The notes under the pieces: generated by a model | Told to the model about the DNA's origin: nothing | The model's database searches: none | What the model saw: only the letters and a program-made list of their open reading frames with translations | Shown: positions 1 to 7,850 of the stretch, piece by piece | Position numbering within the stretch: the first letter of the stretch is position 1 | How the letters are laid out: each line of letters starts with the position of its first letter | Assembly (NCBI RefSeq): GCF_030812995.1 | Contig: NZ_JAUSTT010000034.1 | Coordinates: forward strand, 1-42,100 | Reading direction: 5' to 3' | Length of the DNA stretch: 42,100 nucleotides | DNA from: Bacillus chungangensis | GTDB lineage: Bacteria > Bacillota > Bacilli > Bacillales > Bacillaceae_C | Position numbers and translations under genes: made by a program

Positions 1-111
1 CCGAAACTAGCCAATGCGATTCTCGACCGGATTCTACATCACGCAACAGTAATCACAATTGTAGGTGATTCATATCGTTTGAAGGATCATTTAGCCAAAG
101 ATTCTGAGTGA
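1..111 (+). CDS. istB: IstB-like helper ATPase of an IS21-family element, C-terminal end only
   Basis: An open frame enters from the left edge and stops at TGA 109-111, giving 36 residues that include the segments AILDRILHHATV and GDSYRLKDH. These match the usual C-terminus of IS21-family IstB proteins, the AAA+ partner of the IstA transposase. The frame is followed directly by sequence typical of an IS21 right end, which supports the call. The start, Walker motifs and IstA lie outside the window, so whether the element is intact cannot be judged. Confidence 0.75.
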   Translation, partial: PKLANAILDRILHHATVITIVGDSYRLKDHLAKDSE

Positions 112-166
112 TTTTGTGCATCATTAAGTGAGCGATTGTGTACATAATTTAGTTGACATTTATATG
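112..166. mobile_element. Right terminal region of an IS21-family element
   Basis: Immediately after the istB stop there are short repeated words (TTGTGCATCA, then TTGTGTACAT) and the end TTAGTTGACATTTATA. IS21-family tips have this form: nested short repeats recognised by IstA, ending in sequence like TGTCAACTAAA on the opposite strand. The exact outer base cannot be fixed without the left end or the target duplication. Confidence 0.6.
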
Positions 167-262
167 AAATCCCTTTTTCCTTTCCTTCATCTATGATCCT
201 GTAATCGAATTGTATAACTGTGTACTGATAATAAAGCCGTTTCATTTTATCATCAAAAATGA

Positions 263-299
263 AGTAGCCGACTATCTTTCAAGGCGATAGTCGGCTACT
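263..299. terminator. Strong hairpin terminator
   Basis: A perfect 13-bp stem (GTAGCCGACTATC at 264-276 with its complement at 286-298, plus one outer A-T pair) closes a 9-nt loop and is followed by a T-rich stretch. It lies outside the IS21 end. Its parent gene is not visible, so it may have belonged to a gene lost when mobile elements inserted. Apart from this hairpin, 167-509 is AT-rich with no supported gene. Confidence 0.6.
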
Positions 300-509
300 A
301 AAGTTGTTTAAGTTTTTTTATTGCTTAAAATGATTATATCGAAGAACAATAAAGTTGTTTCTGTAGTGTTTAAAGAAATGAAAGTATTGTTTTAATGAAA
401 TACATGCTACTGAATTATGTCTATAGTTTATAGTTGTAAGATGAATAATAATGAATAAGGAGAATAATTAATATATAATTTAATAAGAACCAATGTAAGC
501 AGGTGCTAA

Positions 510-984
510 GAATGTAGCGAAAAAGCAGCTAAAACATTATCTGAAATTATGCCACATACTGTGGCTGTACCGGTAGAACATCTAGTTGGAAGGCAGAAAT
601 GGGTCATTGAAGAAGCCTTGAGGCTTGAGGAAAGCATTCAACTGATTGATGTGGAAATCCATTCTCTTTTTAGAGGAGATCCCGAAAAAGGAATTGAACC
701 TCATCCTATATACGGAGTTACTTCTTTCTTTTCCTTTTGTAAGCGAAAATATTGCTTGTACTCTAATCGGTGTTATTGGTGATATAGATCGCTTTAATAC
801 ATACAAAGAATTTAAGAAATACCTAGGTGTATCAGCTGAAAACTCTCAATCTGGTACTTCAGTACGCTCAGCAAAATAGACATATAGTGGTGTTCGAGAT
901 GCACGTCGGGTACTTTATCAGATGTCTATGATGATGTTAGCAAATGAAGTATATGAATTAGAAGAAAAACAAGAGCCAGTGTAA
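510..984 (+). pseudogene. Decayed IS110-family transposase (C-terminal part)
   Basis: Two frames together give the C-terminal part of an IS110/IS1111-type transposase. One frame (from about 510) reads AAKTLSEIMPHTVAVPVEHL. A second carries GDIDRFNTYKEFKKYLGVSA and then TYSGVRDARRVLYQMSMMML, ending at TAA 982-984. The segment around GDIDRF and LGVSAENSQSGT corresponds to the helix-hairpin/serine-containing C-terminal domain (Transposase_20). There is a frameshift near 720-740, an in-frame TAG at 877-879, and no N-terminal RuvC-like DEDD half, so this is a dead remnant. Confidence 0.7.
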
Positions 985-1114
985 TTGAACTAACAGGGAG
1001 GTTAGGAATAAAAAAGGTTAATATTGCAGTTATATAGATTTTATTTCTATAAGGAAATAAAGGGCGTTCTTACCAAATAATAGAAATACGTATTACGAAA
1101 GTAGGTTAATTAGG

Positions 1115-2080
1115 ATGGACACTTTAATACTTACTAAAAGCGAAGTACAGCAGCTCTTGGATGTAAAAGAGTTACATTCAGAGTTAATAAGTGGCTTTAG
1201 GAATTATTCAATAAGGAATTCGTCTTCTGGTGTTCGTATTCGTTCAACTTTAAAAAATGATAATTCAAGTGCTATGATTCTTTTCCCAGGATTAATTAAT
1301 GATATCCCTGCTTTTACCATAAAAAACCACGCAAAATTTCCTAGTGAAAAACCTGCGATTAAAGGGATAATTAACCTTTTTGATTTAAATACAGGAGAAC
1401 TGCTGGCCATAATGGAATCCTCTTATATCACAGCTGTCCGAACTGGCTTAGCTGGGGCTATTGGTACTCACCTTTTGGCTCGAAAAGAAGCTCAAAAAGT
1501 GGCATTAATTGGAGCAGGTGCCCAAGGGAAGTTACAAATACAGTCATTGAGCTATTTAAGAGATTTCTCTGACATATTTATCTTCGATACTTTCGAATTA
1601 AATGCTATTACTATGGTTAATGAATTAAAAAATGAAATCAAGGCAAATTGGCACGTATGCCAATGCCTCGAAGAAGCAGTGGCAGATGCAGACATAATAA
1701 TAACAGCAACCTGGTCTAAAAAGCCGTTTCTTTTCCCTCACTTAATTAAAAAAGGCACTCACATCACGACTCTCGGTCCAGATGAACCTTATAAAGCAGA
1801 GGTAGATGCAGAATTATTAAAACAGGCTATTTTTGTATGTGATGATAAAGAACTAGCAGTAAGTATGGGCGCCGCTGGTGGTGTGGGGCTAGATAAAAGC
1901 GTAATAAATTGTGAAATAGGGGAAATAATCGAAAACCCTAAACTAGGAAGAACGAATGAAGAACAAATAACGATCTATGGAATGGTGGGGTTGCCATTTC
2001 AGGATTTAGCTGGGGCTTGGCAGGTGTTCAAGAAAGCTAAAGAGATTAATATAGGAAAAATAATAAAATTTTTACAATAA
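1115..2080 (+). CDS. Ornithine cyclodeaminase / mu-crystallin family protein
   Basis: This is a 321-residue cytosolic NAD(P)-dependent protein of the OCD/mu-crystallin family. The family includes ornithine cyclodeaminase, alanine dehydrogenase of archaeal type, ketimine reductases and staphylopine/siderophore precursor enzymes. The family signature is clear: LLAIMESSYITAVRTGLAG near residues 89-107 and the dinucleotide-binding loop VALIGAGAQGK near 129-139. Length is close to the family norm (about 320-340). The start is ATG with a weak GTAGG ribosome site 9 nt upstream. It stands alone between a dead transposase and a convergent DinB gene, so the substrate cannot be inferred from context. 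A bidirectional terminator follows. Confidence 0.85.
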   Translation: MDTLILTKSEVQQLLDVKELHSELISGFRNYSIRNSSSGVRIRSTLKNDNSSAMILFPGLINDIPAFTIKNHAKFPSEKPAIKGIINLFDLNTGELLAIMESSYITAVRTGLAGAIGTHLLARKEAQKVALIGAGAQGKLQIQSLSYLRDFSDIFIFDTFELNAITMVNELKNEIKANWHVCQCLEEAVADADIIITATWSKKPFLFPHLIKKGTHITTLGPDEPYKAEVDAELLKQAIFVCDDKELAVSMGAAGGVGLDKSVINCEIGEIIENPKLGRTNEEQITIYGMVGLPFQDLAGAWQVFKKAKEINIGKIIKFLQ

Positions 2081-2213
2081 CCAAAAAACATTATTACAAT
2101 AAGTAAATTACAGTAATTAATAAAAGATTGTGAATAATTGTACCTAGCTAACAGGGGATTTTCTTGAATAAGAACCAATAGTTTATTCATTTCCTTAAGT
2201 CCATTAAAATGCC

Positions 2214-2250
2214 AAAAATCCCTGTTTTTTGATCGAAATCAGGGATTTTT
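2214..2250. terminator. Bidirectional terminator between convergent genes
   Basis: An 11-bp perfect stem, AAAAATCCCTG (2214-2224) with CAGGGATTTTT (2240-2250), is flanked by A and T tracts on both sides. It can therefore serve both the OCD-family gene on the plus strand and the DinB-like gene on the minus strand. Confidence 0.7.
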
Positions 2251-2335
2251 CTATCTTTAATGATTATAGTTTATTTTGATAAACACTACACTACATTTAA
2301 TTAGGAAGGCGAATAGTCCAATAATCCGCCTCCTT

Positions 2336-2806
2336 TTATAAATCTCTGGTCAGCAAATCTGAATGAACAGGTGCTACGCCTAACTCTCTCGCCCAAATCG
2401 ATAATTGACCAATATGATGAACTTCATGTGTAATAATGTGTTGAAGAATTTTTTTATGAGGCAATATAAGTTTATCACCATTTCTAGTTTTAATTAGTAA
2501 AGTTTTATCTTCGAAATTCTCTCTATGCTCATCTAAAAAGAGCATAGTATTGGCACACGTAGCAGAAGCATACAATTTTACATCATCTAAGCTTTTTATT
2601 GTCTCTATGTCTTTAACAATAACAGATTTTCCCCACATTTGATTGACCCATAGCTGCTCACAATCAATTACATGAAATAATGTATGAAGGAAGCTTCCCA
2701 TCCCACCAATTCTCTTTTTGACTAATTCCTCATATGAAATTTCTCTGCACCATTGCATCCATTCATCTCTTATTTGCCAATTATATTGAAATAACTCCGT
2801 TAACAT
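2336..2806 (-). CDS. DinB-family (four-helix, metal-dependent) protein
   Basis: The product is 156 residues. DinB-superfamily proteins are four-helix bundles with a three-histidine metal site, often acting in low-molecular-weight thiol transfer or detoxification in Bacillaceae. Visible marks are the first metal His in LFHVID and the later HEVHHIGQ motif with the other ligands. The start was placed at the ATG at 2806 because AAGGTGG sits 7 nt upstream; an upstream ATG at 2824 has no site. The gene is monocistronic and convergent with the OCD-family gene. The substrate is not predictable. Confidence 0.8.
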   Translation of the reverse strand: MLTELFQYNWQIRDEWMQWCREISYEELVKKRIGGMGSFLHTLFHVIDCEQLWVNQMWGKSVIVKDIETIKSLDDVKLYASATCANTMLFLDEHRENFEDKTLLIKTRNGDKLILPHKKILQHIITHEVHHIGQLSIWARELGVAPVHSDLLTRDL

Positions 2807-2828
2807 TCCAGTTCCACCTTCCATTAGA

Positions 2829-2935
2829 TTAATTTAAGTTTTTTAATGCATATTCAATCCCATCTTCACCACAATCTTTTGGAACATAATCGGCTATTTC
2901 TTTAAGTTTTTATTTCCATTGCCTATCGCTACCCT
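2829..2935 (-). pseudogene. Remnant of a Cof-type HAD phosphatase (C-terminal end)
   Basis: Minus-strand reading gives LKEIADYVPKDCGEDGIEYA in one frame and, after a one-base shift, VAIGNGNKN just upstream. Together these match the C-terminal motif-IV end of Cof/HAD-IIB hydrolases (as in GCGIAMGNA ... NDEDGVALAIKKF of the intact gene at 5622-6404). The rest of the gene is missing, so this is a decayed fragment. Confidence 0.6.
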
Positions 2936-3063
2936 TTATTTTTATGAAAATAATTATTTTTCTCGCTATTTACATATATATCATAACCTTCTAAACTATT
3001 ATTACAATGTTTATTCATGTTTGAATCCATGGAGTATTGTTTATTCCCAGGGAGGAGATTCTC

Positions 3064-3615
3064 TTGTCAATAAAGTATATTGAAGGAAAAAAAGTCTATT
3101 TAAGACCTTATGGAACGGAAGAGGATAAGGAGTTATTGTATCAAGCTGTCTGTTCTGAAGTAATTAGTTCATTAACTGGAAATACGAAACCATTTACAAG
3201 AAAACAAATTGATGAATATGTGGAAAAAATCATGAGTGGTGATGACTCAAGGGTGGATTTTATTATCGTATGCCAAGAAAACCATTCACCTGTAGGAGAA
3301 GTAGTGTTAAACGAAATAGCAAATCGAAATGCCAATATCCGAATCTGCCTTTTTGAAGAAAAACTTTTAAACAAAGGTTATGGAACAGAAGCAATGAAAT
3401 TAATGTTGGATTATGGATTCGGCAAACTCAACTTACATAGAATAGAACTCAGCGTCTATGATCATAACAAGCGCGGCATCCACGTCTATGAAAAGCTTGG
3501 CTTTAAAAAAGAAGGCGTTCTAAGAGAGTACTTATATAATAACCACCGCTATTACGACCTCATTATCATGAGTATGTTAGAAAATGAATATCGGGAAAAA
3601 TATCTACATATGTAG
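3064..3615 (+). CDS. GNAT-family N-acetyltransferase (RimJ/RimL type)
   Basis: The product is 183 residues. It has the acetyl-CoA-binding motif A (LNKGYGTEAMKLMLDYGF) and the following LHRIELSVYDHNKRGIHVYE block, so it belongs to the RimL-like acetyltransferase group that acetylates protein or small-molecule amines. The start is TTG at 3064: GGAGGAG ends 6 nt upstream, while the in-frame codon at 3037 has no ribosome site. It is probably monocistronic. The acceptor substrate cannot be deduced. Confidence 0.85.
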   Translation: MSIKYIEGKKVYLRPYGTEEDKELLYQAVCSEVISSLTGNTKPFTRKQIDEYVEKIMSGDDSRVDFIIVCQENHSPVGEVVLNEIANRNANIRICLFEEKLLNKGYGTEAMKLMLDYGFGKLNLHRIELSVYDHNKRGIHVYEKLGFKKEGVLREYLYNNHRYYDLIIMSMLENEYREKYLHM

Positions 3616-3735
3616 CAAAGAAATAGCGTGGTTGAATTGGTAGTGAAGATGATTGCGAATGGTTGGTTTTAGAGAGCATAAATATGATTTGCTTAAGAAC
3701 CTCTTCGAGACAAAAAAATGAAGGAGAATTCAAAA

Positions 3736-4296
3736 ATGGAAGATGGAAATTTATTAAGGGATGACTTTATAATTATTACCGGCGGACCTGGCTCTGGTAA
3801 AACGACCCTGTTAGATGAATTACAGAAAAATAATTATAAGTATGTTCCTGAGGTTGCAAGGGAAATTATTAAAAAACAGATTTCTTCCAATGGTGATGCC
3901 CTGCCTTGGGGGAATGTAACAAAATATCGTGATCTAATGTTAGAACAATCCATAGAAAGCTATCTATCAGCATTAACGAACCCTTCAAGCCAACTTCTAT
4001 TTTTCGATCGGGGCATTCCAGATACTCTTACCTATACACATTTGATAAACATTCCTGTTTCGAAACAACTTGAATCTGCCGTCAAAAGGTACAGGTATAA
4101 CAAAAAGGTATTTATTTTACCCCCTTGGAAGGACATATACAAAACTGATGATGAGAGAAAACAAGTTTTTGAAGAAGCCGTCGCAACTTATAAAGCCATG
4201 TTTAGGACTTATGAGCAACTTGATTATGAGCTTATTGAGGTACCCAAAATAGGGGTGAAACAGAGAGCAAGCTTTATACTTAAGAATGTTATATAG
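3736..4296 (+). CDS. AAA_28-type ATP-binding protein
   Basis: This 186-residue protein has a Walker A motif GGPGSGKTT at residues 16-24, then the VPEVAREII segment and FFDRGIPDT typical of the AAA_28 family of small P-loop proteins, which resemble nucleotide/nucleoside kinases. Biochemical roles are mostly unknown. The start ATG at 3736 has GAAGGAGA about 9 nt upstream; the earlier ATG at 3718 overlaps that site and was rejected. A strong terminator follows at 4345, so it is likely a single-gene unit. Confidence 0.8.
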   Translation: MEDGNLLRDDFIIITGGPGSGKTTLLDELQKNNYKYVPEVAREIIKKQISSNGDALPWGNVTKYRDLMLEQSIESYLSALTNPSSQLLFFDRGIPDTLTYTHLINIPVSKQLESAVKRYRYNKKVFILPPWKDIYKTDDERKQVFEEAVATYKAMFRTYEQLDYELIEVPKIGVKQRASFILKNVI

Positions 4297-4344
4297 TAAA
4301 GGAATTTTCAAAGTTAAGCCTATTTCGCAAATTGGGCGTGATTC

Positions 4345-4373
4345 GAGAAAGGAAGGGATTCCATTCCTTTCTC
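4345..4373 (+). terminator. Rho-independent terminator after the AAA_28 gene
   Basis: A 10-bp perfect stem, GAGAAAGGAA (4345-4354) with TTCCTTTCTC (4364-4373), is followed at once by seven T residues. Confidence 0.8.
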
Positions 4374-4456
4374 TTTTTTTAAAATTTTATTTTATAACAT
4401 TAATTATTTATTCGCGTTATATTTTTTAAGTTGGTTTTTTACTAAATTCTATAAAA

Positions 4457-4600
4457 TTAGTCGTCTTTACTATTTAATTGGTTATATATTTTTTTTAAAA
4501 GTTCATTGCTTTCTTTTTGTAAATTAATTACTTTTAATACAGTCCAGACTATGAACATAATTGGAATTAAATAAAAAAGTAGAAAGGTAATCCCCCCCAT
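4457..4600 (-). CDS. Small single-span membrane protein, 47 aa
   Basis: A short frame starts ATG at 4600 with GGGAGGG 7 nt upstream. It encodes a hydrophobic N-terminal helix (residues about 3-24, rich in F, L, I, V, ending near W19-V24) and then a charged tail with lysine/glutamate heptads ending in KDD. The strong ribosome site and one-TM-plus-tail design support a real gene of unknown function. It could be a small regulatory membrane peptide. It lies between the AAA_28 terminator and the broken secreted gene, and points away from the latter. Confidence 0.55.
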   Translation of the reverse strand: MGGITFLLFYLIPIMFIVWTVLKVINLQKESNELLKKIYNQLNSKDD

Positions 4601-4743
4601 ATTTTATCCCTCCCTTTTTTATATGGTTATATAAATATTAGTATATAATAAAATGGTTATATTTTTTATTCTTTCCTTTTTTTGTATTTAATGGTATATT
4701 ATTGATGTAGTATTGTTTATACAATTAAAAAGGAGCTGTAAAA

Positions 4744-5272
4744 ATGGGAAAATTGAAATGGCTAAGTTTTTTATTTGTTGTATCTGGTCTTTTATTTTTC
4801 AATATCAACTCCTTAGAAGTACATGCGGAATAAATATTAAGTAATGAATTTGAAATGACTTGACTTAACTAAAGATCAAAATCAAAAAGCCACATATTTT
4901 AATAAGGATGGAGAAGAAATTACAGTAAGTGTAGAAGCTGTAGAGCCGAGAGTAAACCTTTCCAGTGATTATTATTTTCCTTATGGGACATCTACTTATA
5001 AAGTTTCAGTAACTTCGTTGAAGATGGGAATGAGTTTTTATATAGATGTAAATGTCCCAAGATCAAATATAAATAATTCAAAGATTACTAAAGCATATGA
5101 TCCAGATCATTGGATGATAGGAGGTAGTCTATCAGATACTTCTTTAACATATTCAAATAAAACAGCAAAATATTCAGCCAACGCTTCTTGGCTTGGAGGG
5201 ATGGGCGGTTCAAGTGTCTGGGTAAAGGCAACTTTAAATGAGAATGTGTTAACAACTAGTTCAAGATTTTAA
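4744..5272 (+). pseudogene. Broken secreted protein gene (possibly DUF5626-like)
   Basis: An AAAAGGAG site precedes ATG 4744. The first 29 codons encode a signal peptide ending in EVHAE and then stop at TAA 4831. Coding-like sequence resumes in another frame (from about 4870: DLTKDQNQKATYFNKDGEE) and runs to TAA at 5270-5272, ending VWVKATLNENVLTTSSRF. A TGA in that frame near 4855 confirms a frameshift and stop. The intact ancestor would be a secreted protein of about 170 aa. The mature part resembles small Bacillus secreted beta-rich proteins of the DUF5626 kind, but that link is from memory and weak. Confidence 0.55.
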
Positions 5273-5310
5273 AAGTTTTATTTTTAATTGATATTTTGAT
5301 ACAGAAATCA

Positions 5311-5336
5311 AAACCACCCTTGATAACGGGTGGTTT
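5311..5336. terminator. Terminator after the broken secreted gene
   Basis: A 9-bp perfect stem, AAACCACCC (5311-5319) with GGGTGGTTT (5328-5336), has an 8-nt loop and is followed by GTTCT. A T-rich run on the other strand would also allow function in reverse. Confidence 0.65.
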
Positions 5337-5380
5337 GTTCTACGGCTGAAAGCCTTAGTTATGGAATTATGATTTTCCTT

Positions 5381-5410
5381 GTTTCAATCCCACATGGGTA
5401 AGATAAAAGC
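5381..5410 (-). repeat. Orphan CRISPR-repeat-like sequence (single copy)
   Basis: Read on the minus strand, the 30 nt begin GCTTTTATCTTACCC and end CATGTGGGATTGAAAC. The ATTGAAAC end, the central short palindrome CCCATGTGGG and the 30-nt length look like type I-B/III CRISPR repeats of Firmicutes. Only one copy is present, with no leader, spacer-repeat pattern or cas gene nearby. It is either a relic of a lost array or a chance resemblance. The remainder of 5273-5621 has only terminator-like hairpins. Confidence 0.35.
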
Positions 5411-5516
5411 CAAAAATTCATTGATATCTATACACATTTTACAAAGTTTGCACTGCTATTTAAGTTCTTTCTAATCCTTACCCAATATCCTTCGTTTTTT
5501 TCTCAATAAAAATAAA

Positions 5517-5553
5517 TTGTCGTCGCCCCCTAGCTGCATGGGTTCGACGACAA
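5517..5553 (-). terminator. Terminator of the HAD phosphatase gene
   Basis: A 9-bp stem (TTGTCGTCG at 5517-5525 with CGACGACAA at 5545-5553) lies downstream of the minus-strand HAD gene. It is followed on that strand by ATTTATTTTTATTGAG, a U-rich tail. Confidence 0.6.
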
Positions 5554-5621
5554 CAAATTATCCAGACTCTTTTAAGCAAGACCGTACATATTTACTATCA
5601 AAAGATTTTCAAGTTACAGCT

Positions 5622-6404
5622 TTATTTTAATGCAAATTTTTTGATAGCGAGTGCGACGCCATCTTCGTCATTAGTGGCTGTTACCCAGTTTGCTGCTTTT
5701 TTTACGGTTTCTTGGGCGTTGCCCATGGCAATTCCGCAGCCTGCCTCGGTAATCATGGCCAAGTCATTGAGACTATCCCCAGCAGTCATCACTTCTTCCA
5801 TGGAAATGCCTAGTCTTCGACATATGTTTCTAATGGCCTGCGCTTTGTTAACACCCTTTGCATTTACTTCAATGTTTGTTGGACTGGAATTGGATACTTC
5901 CAGGCGTTTATTGTTCATGAGTTGTTGCCAAATTTTTGCTCTTTTTTCGTCATCTTCTGTATTAAATCCAAATTTAAGCCAGCTATATTGATGAATGTCA
6001 TTTGGTACGCTGCTTCGCCAATATCCTACTGAACTTACAGCCCAAAACATTGTATCATGTGTTTGCGCAAGATGCTGCAGCCACTCTATGATATCAGGGT
6101 CAATGACGTGTCTTTCCACTAATTCACCATTCTCTCCCCAAATTTCACTGCCATTTACAGTAATTAAATAAGAGGAAAGTTCAAGAGAAGTGGCATAGTC
6201 TCGACAATTTGACAACGGTCTGCCTGTACTTAATACAACGTGAATCCCTTTTTCCATCGCCTCTTTAATGGCTTGGCGGTTTCCAGGAGATACTTCATGT
6301 TTGCTGTTTAAAAGCGTTCCATCCATATCTAGTGCAATTAATTTAATGTCATGTTGTGGTTGAAAAACATCCATTGATTTTTTGCCTGCCTTTCTGTTTT
6401 TCAT
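5622..6404 (-). CDS. Cof-type HAD-IIB family phosphatase
   Basis: A 260-residue haloacid-dehalogenase phosphatase of the Cof/YkrA-like group; these hydrolyse sugar phosphates, FMN, PLP or similar phosphomonoesters in the cytosol. Motif I is LIALDMDGTLL (nucleophile Asp near residue 26), motif II is STGR, a type IIB cap follows, and motif IV is GDSLNDLAM with GIAMGNA after it. Length is typical. Start choice is uncertain: ATG 6404 has a poor site, and ATG 6374 (MDVFQPQHD) has AAGGCAGG about 10 nt upstream. It appears monocistronic. Confidence 0.85.
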   Translation of the reverse strand: MKNRKAGKKSMDVFQPQHDIKLIALDMDGTLLNSKHEVSPGNRQAIKEAMEKGIHVVLSTGRPLSNCRDYATSLELSSYLITVNGSEIWGENGELVERHVIDPDIIEWLQHLAQTHDTMFWAVSSVGYWRSSVPNDIHQYSWLKFGFNTEDDEKRAKIWQQLMNNKRLEVSNSSPTNIEVNAKGVNKAQAIRNICRRLGISMEEVMTAGDSLNDLAMITEAGCGIAMGNAQETVKKAANWVTATNDEDGVALAIKKFALK

Positions 6405-6556
6405 CTATATATGTCATCATTATTTCAATGCTTCATATCTCTTGCAGTAGAGTTCATAAGGTTTGTCCATACATGCTTCCCAAGATGATCTATATCGATT
6501 CATCACGTGAGCGTAATGTACATTTATATATTTGTAACATAGTTCGTATTTTTAAT

Positions 6557-6872
6557 GGTTAATAACTGTTAATGAGCATCGGGCGATGTCTTTCTTGCAA
6601 AAATAAGAACAGTAATTGGTGAAGTGAGGAAAATGTTTGAGAGGAAAATAAAAAAATAGAAAACGTTGATCTAAGTGCCATTCTAACAAAGTGCATACTG
6701 CTGTCAAGCCTTGATACCTTTCGTTGTAAAGCTTATCAATAGCGAATATCTCTTGTTATCGCCTATTTGCTCTAACAACCTTAGAAAGCTGTTTTCTATT
6801 TAGATCGAGGGATGTCAATTTTTCATAGATAACAGGACGAGTCTCTTCTATTATAAACCTTTCTAAATTGAT
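6557..6872 (-). pseudogene. Possible decayed coding remnant, unidentified
   Basis: The minus strand in one frame reads LERFIIEETRPVIYEKLTSL, continues to LDLNRKQLSKVVRANRR, meets one TAA (6756-6758), then continues open (KLYNERYQGLTAVCTLLEWH) for about 65 more codons. One stop in about 100 codons of AT-rich DNA and protein-like composition suggest a broken gene. I do not recognise the family, and chance is possible. Nothing else is supported between 6405 and 6870. Confidence 0.25.
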
Positions 6873-6909
6873 GCTGCCGCCGTTTCCAAAATGTTGACGA
6901 CGACAGCAT
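6871..6909 (-). terminator. Terminator of the TRAP/aldolase operon
   Basis: On the minus strand TGCTGTCGTCG pairs with CGGCGGCAGCA, nine Watson-Crick pairs plus two G-U pairs, 14 bases after the aldolase stop. The two wobble pairs form only in minus-strand RNA, which fits its use by this operon. The U tail is weak. Confidence 0.55.
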
Positions 6910-6922
6910 TCCATATCTATGT

Positions 6923-7822
6923 TTAAATCATTCCATATCCCTCAAGGGTGGGTCGGATTTCTTTTTGCAACTCTTCAGATGGAATATCCATCGGCATGCG
7001 CAAGATTGGGTCGATTTTGTTCATCATGCCGAGTGCTGCTTTGACTGGGGCAGGGTTTGTGTCTTTAAATAAGACATCGTTTAGTGGCATCAGCTCATAG
7101 TGGAGCTGCAACGCTCTGTCTCTGTCGCCCTCGAACCAAGCGTTGTGCATTTCTGCCACTTGCGCTGGAGCGACGTTGGCTGTGGCGCTAATGGAGCCTG
7201 CACCTCCAATGGTGAGCATTGGGTAGCAAAGCAGTTCGATTCCTGAGAATAAGAGAAAATCTTGTCCACATCTGTGCATAACCCGATTAATGTGTTCGAA
7301 GTCTTTGTTTGATTCTTTGGCGCCAACAATGTTTGGACAATCGTCAACGAGGCGGCCAATCGTCTCGACTTCCAAGTTAACAGCTGTCCGCCCAGGGATA
7401 TTATAGATAATGACTGGGATATCAACCGAATCAGCGACTGTTTTGAAGTGCTTGTACAATGCATGTTGATTCGGACGATTGTAATAAGGCACAATGACCA
7501 TGACTGCTGTTGCGCCCATGTCTTGCGCACACTTCGTTAAATACATCGTTTCTTGATGATTGGTCGAGCCTGTTGCTGGTATGACCGGAACTCTGCTATT
7601 GACTGTTCTGATTGCATTTTCCATTACTCTTATTCGCTCTTCTGTCGTTAAAGAGCTTGGCTCTCCTGACGTGCCGGTTACGGATATGCCATGGCTGCCG
7701 CTTTCAAGCTGCCATTGGATTAACGCTGACATTTTCTCTAAATCAACGTCACCTGTCTTTGTAAATGGTGTGATCACTGGTGCAATCGATCCTTTTAATT
7801 GTTGTTTGATTTCTGTTAACAT
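6923..7822 (-). CDS. Dihydrodipicolinate synthase / N-acetylneuraminate lyase family aldolase
   Basis: The 299-residue class I aldolase forms a Schiff base with pyruvate or a 2-oxoacid. Visible residues are Lys169 in VGAKESNKDF (Schiff base), Tyr140 and Arg145 in YNIPGRT, and the substrate loop GTSGEPSSL at 50-58. The loop has Ser where authentic DapA usually has the second Thr of GTTGE, and it is last in a TRAP transporter operon. A catabolic aldolase or hydratase-lyase is therefore more likely than lysine biosynthesis. ATG 7822 was chosen because AACGGAG lies upstream at usable spacing, while the GTG at 7834 abuts that site. It lies 28 nt after the TAXI protein gene in the same operon. Confidence 0.8.
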   Translation of the reverse strand: MLTEIKQQLKGSIAPVITPFTKTGDVDLEKMSALIQWQLESGSHGISVTGTSGEPSSLTTEERIRVMENAIRTVNSRVPVIPATGSTNHQETMYLTKCAQDMGATAVMVIVPYYNRPNQHALYKHFKTVADSVDIPVIIYNIPGRTAVNLEVETIGRLVDDCPNIVGAKESNKDFEHINRVMHRCGQDFLLFSGIELLCYPMLTIGGAGSISATANVAPAQVAEMHNAWFEGDRDRALQLHYELMPLNDVLFKDTNPAPVKAALGMMNKIDPILRMPMDIPSEELQKEIRPTLEGYGMI

Positions 7823-7850
7823 GTTCTCGTACACTCCGTTTCTACAATGA

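Noticed and set aside
3037-3063. Longer N-terminus for the GNAT gene from 3037
   Set aside because: The GGAGGAG ribosome site lies inside this stretch and is spaced for the TTG at 3064.
5381-5410. A true CRISPR array
   Set aside because: Only one repeat-like unit; no second repeat at spacer distance and no cas genes.
7090-7530. Alternative minus-strand frame within the aldolase gene
   Set aside because: It is a shadow of the well-conserved aldolase frame and lacks a ribosome site.
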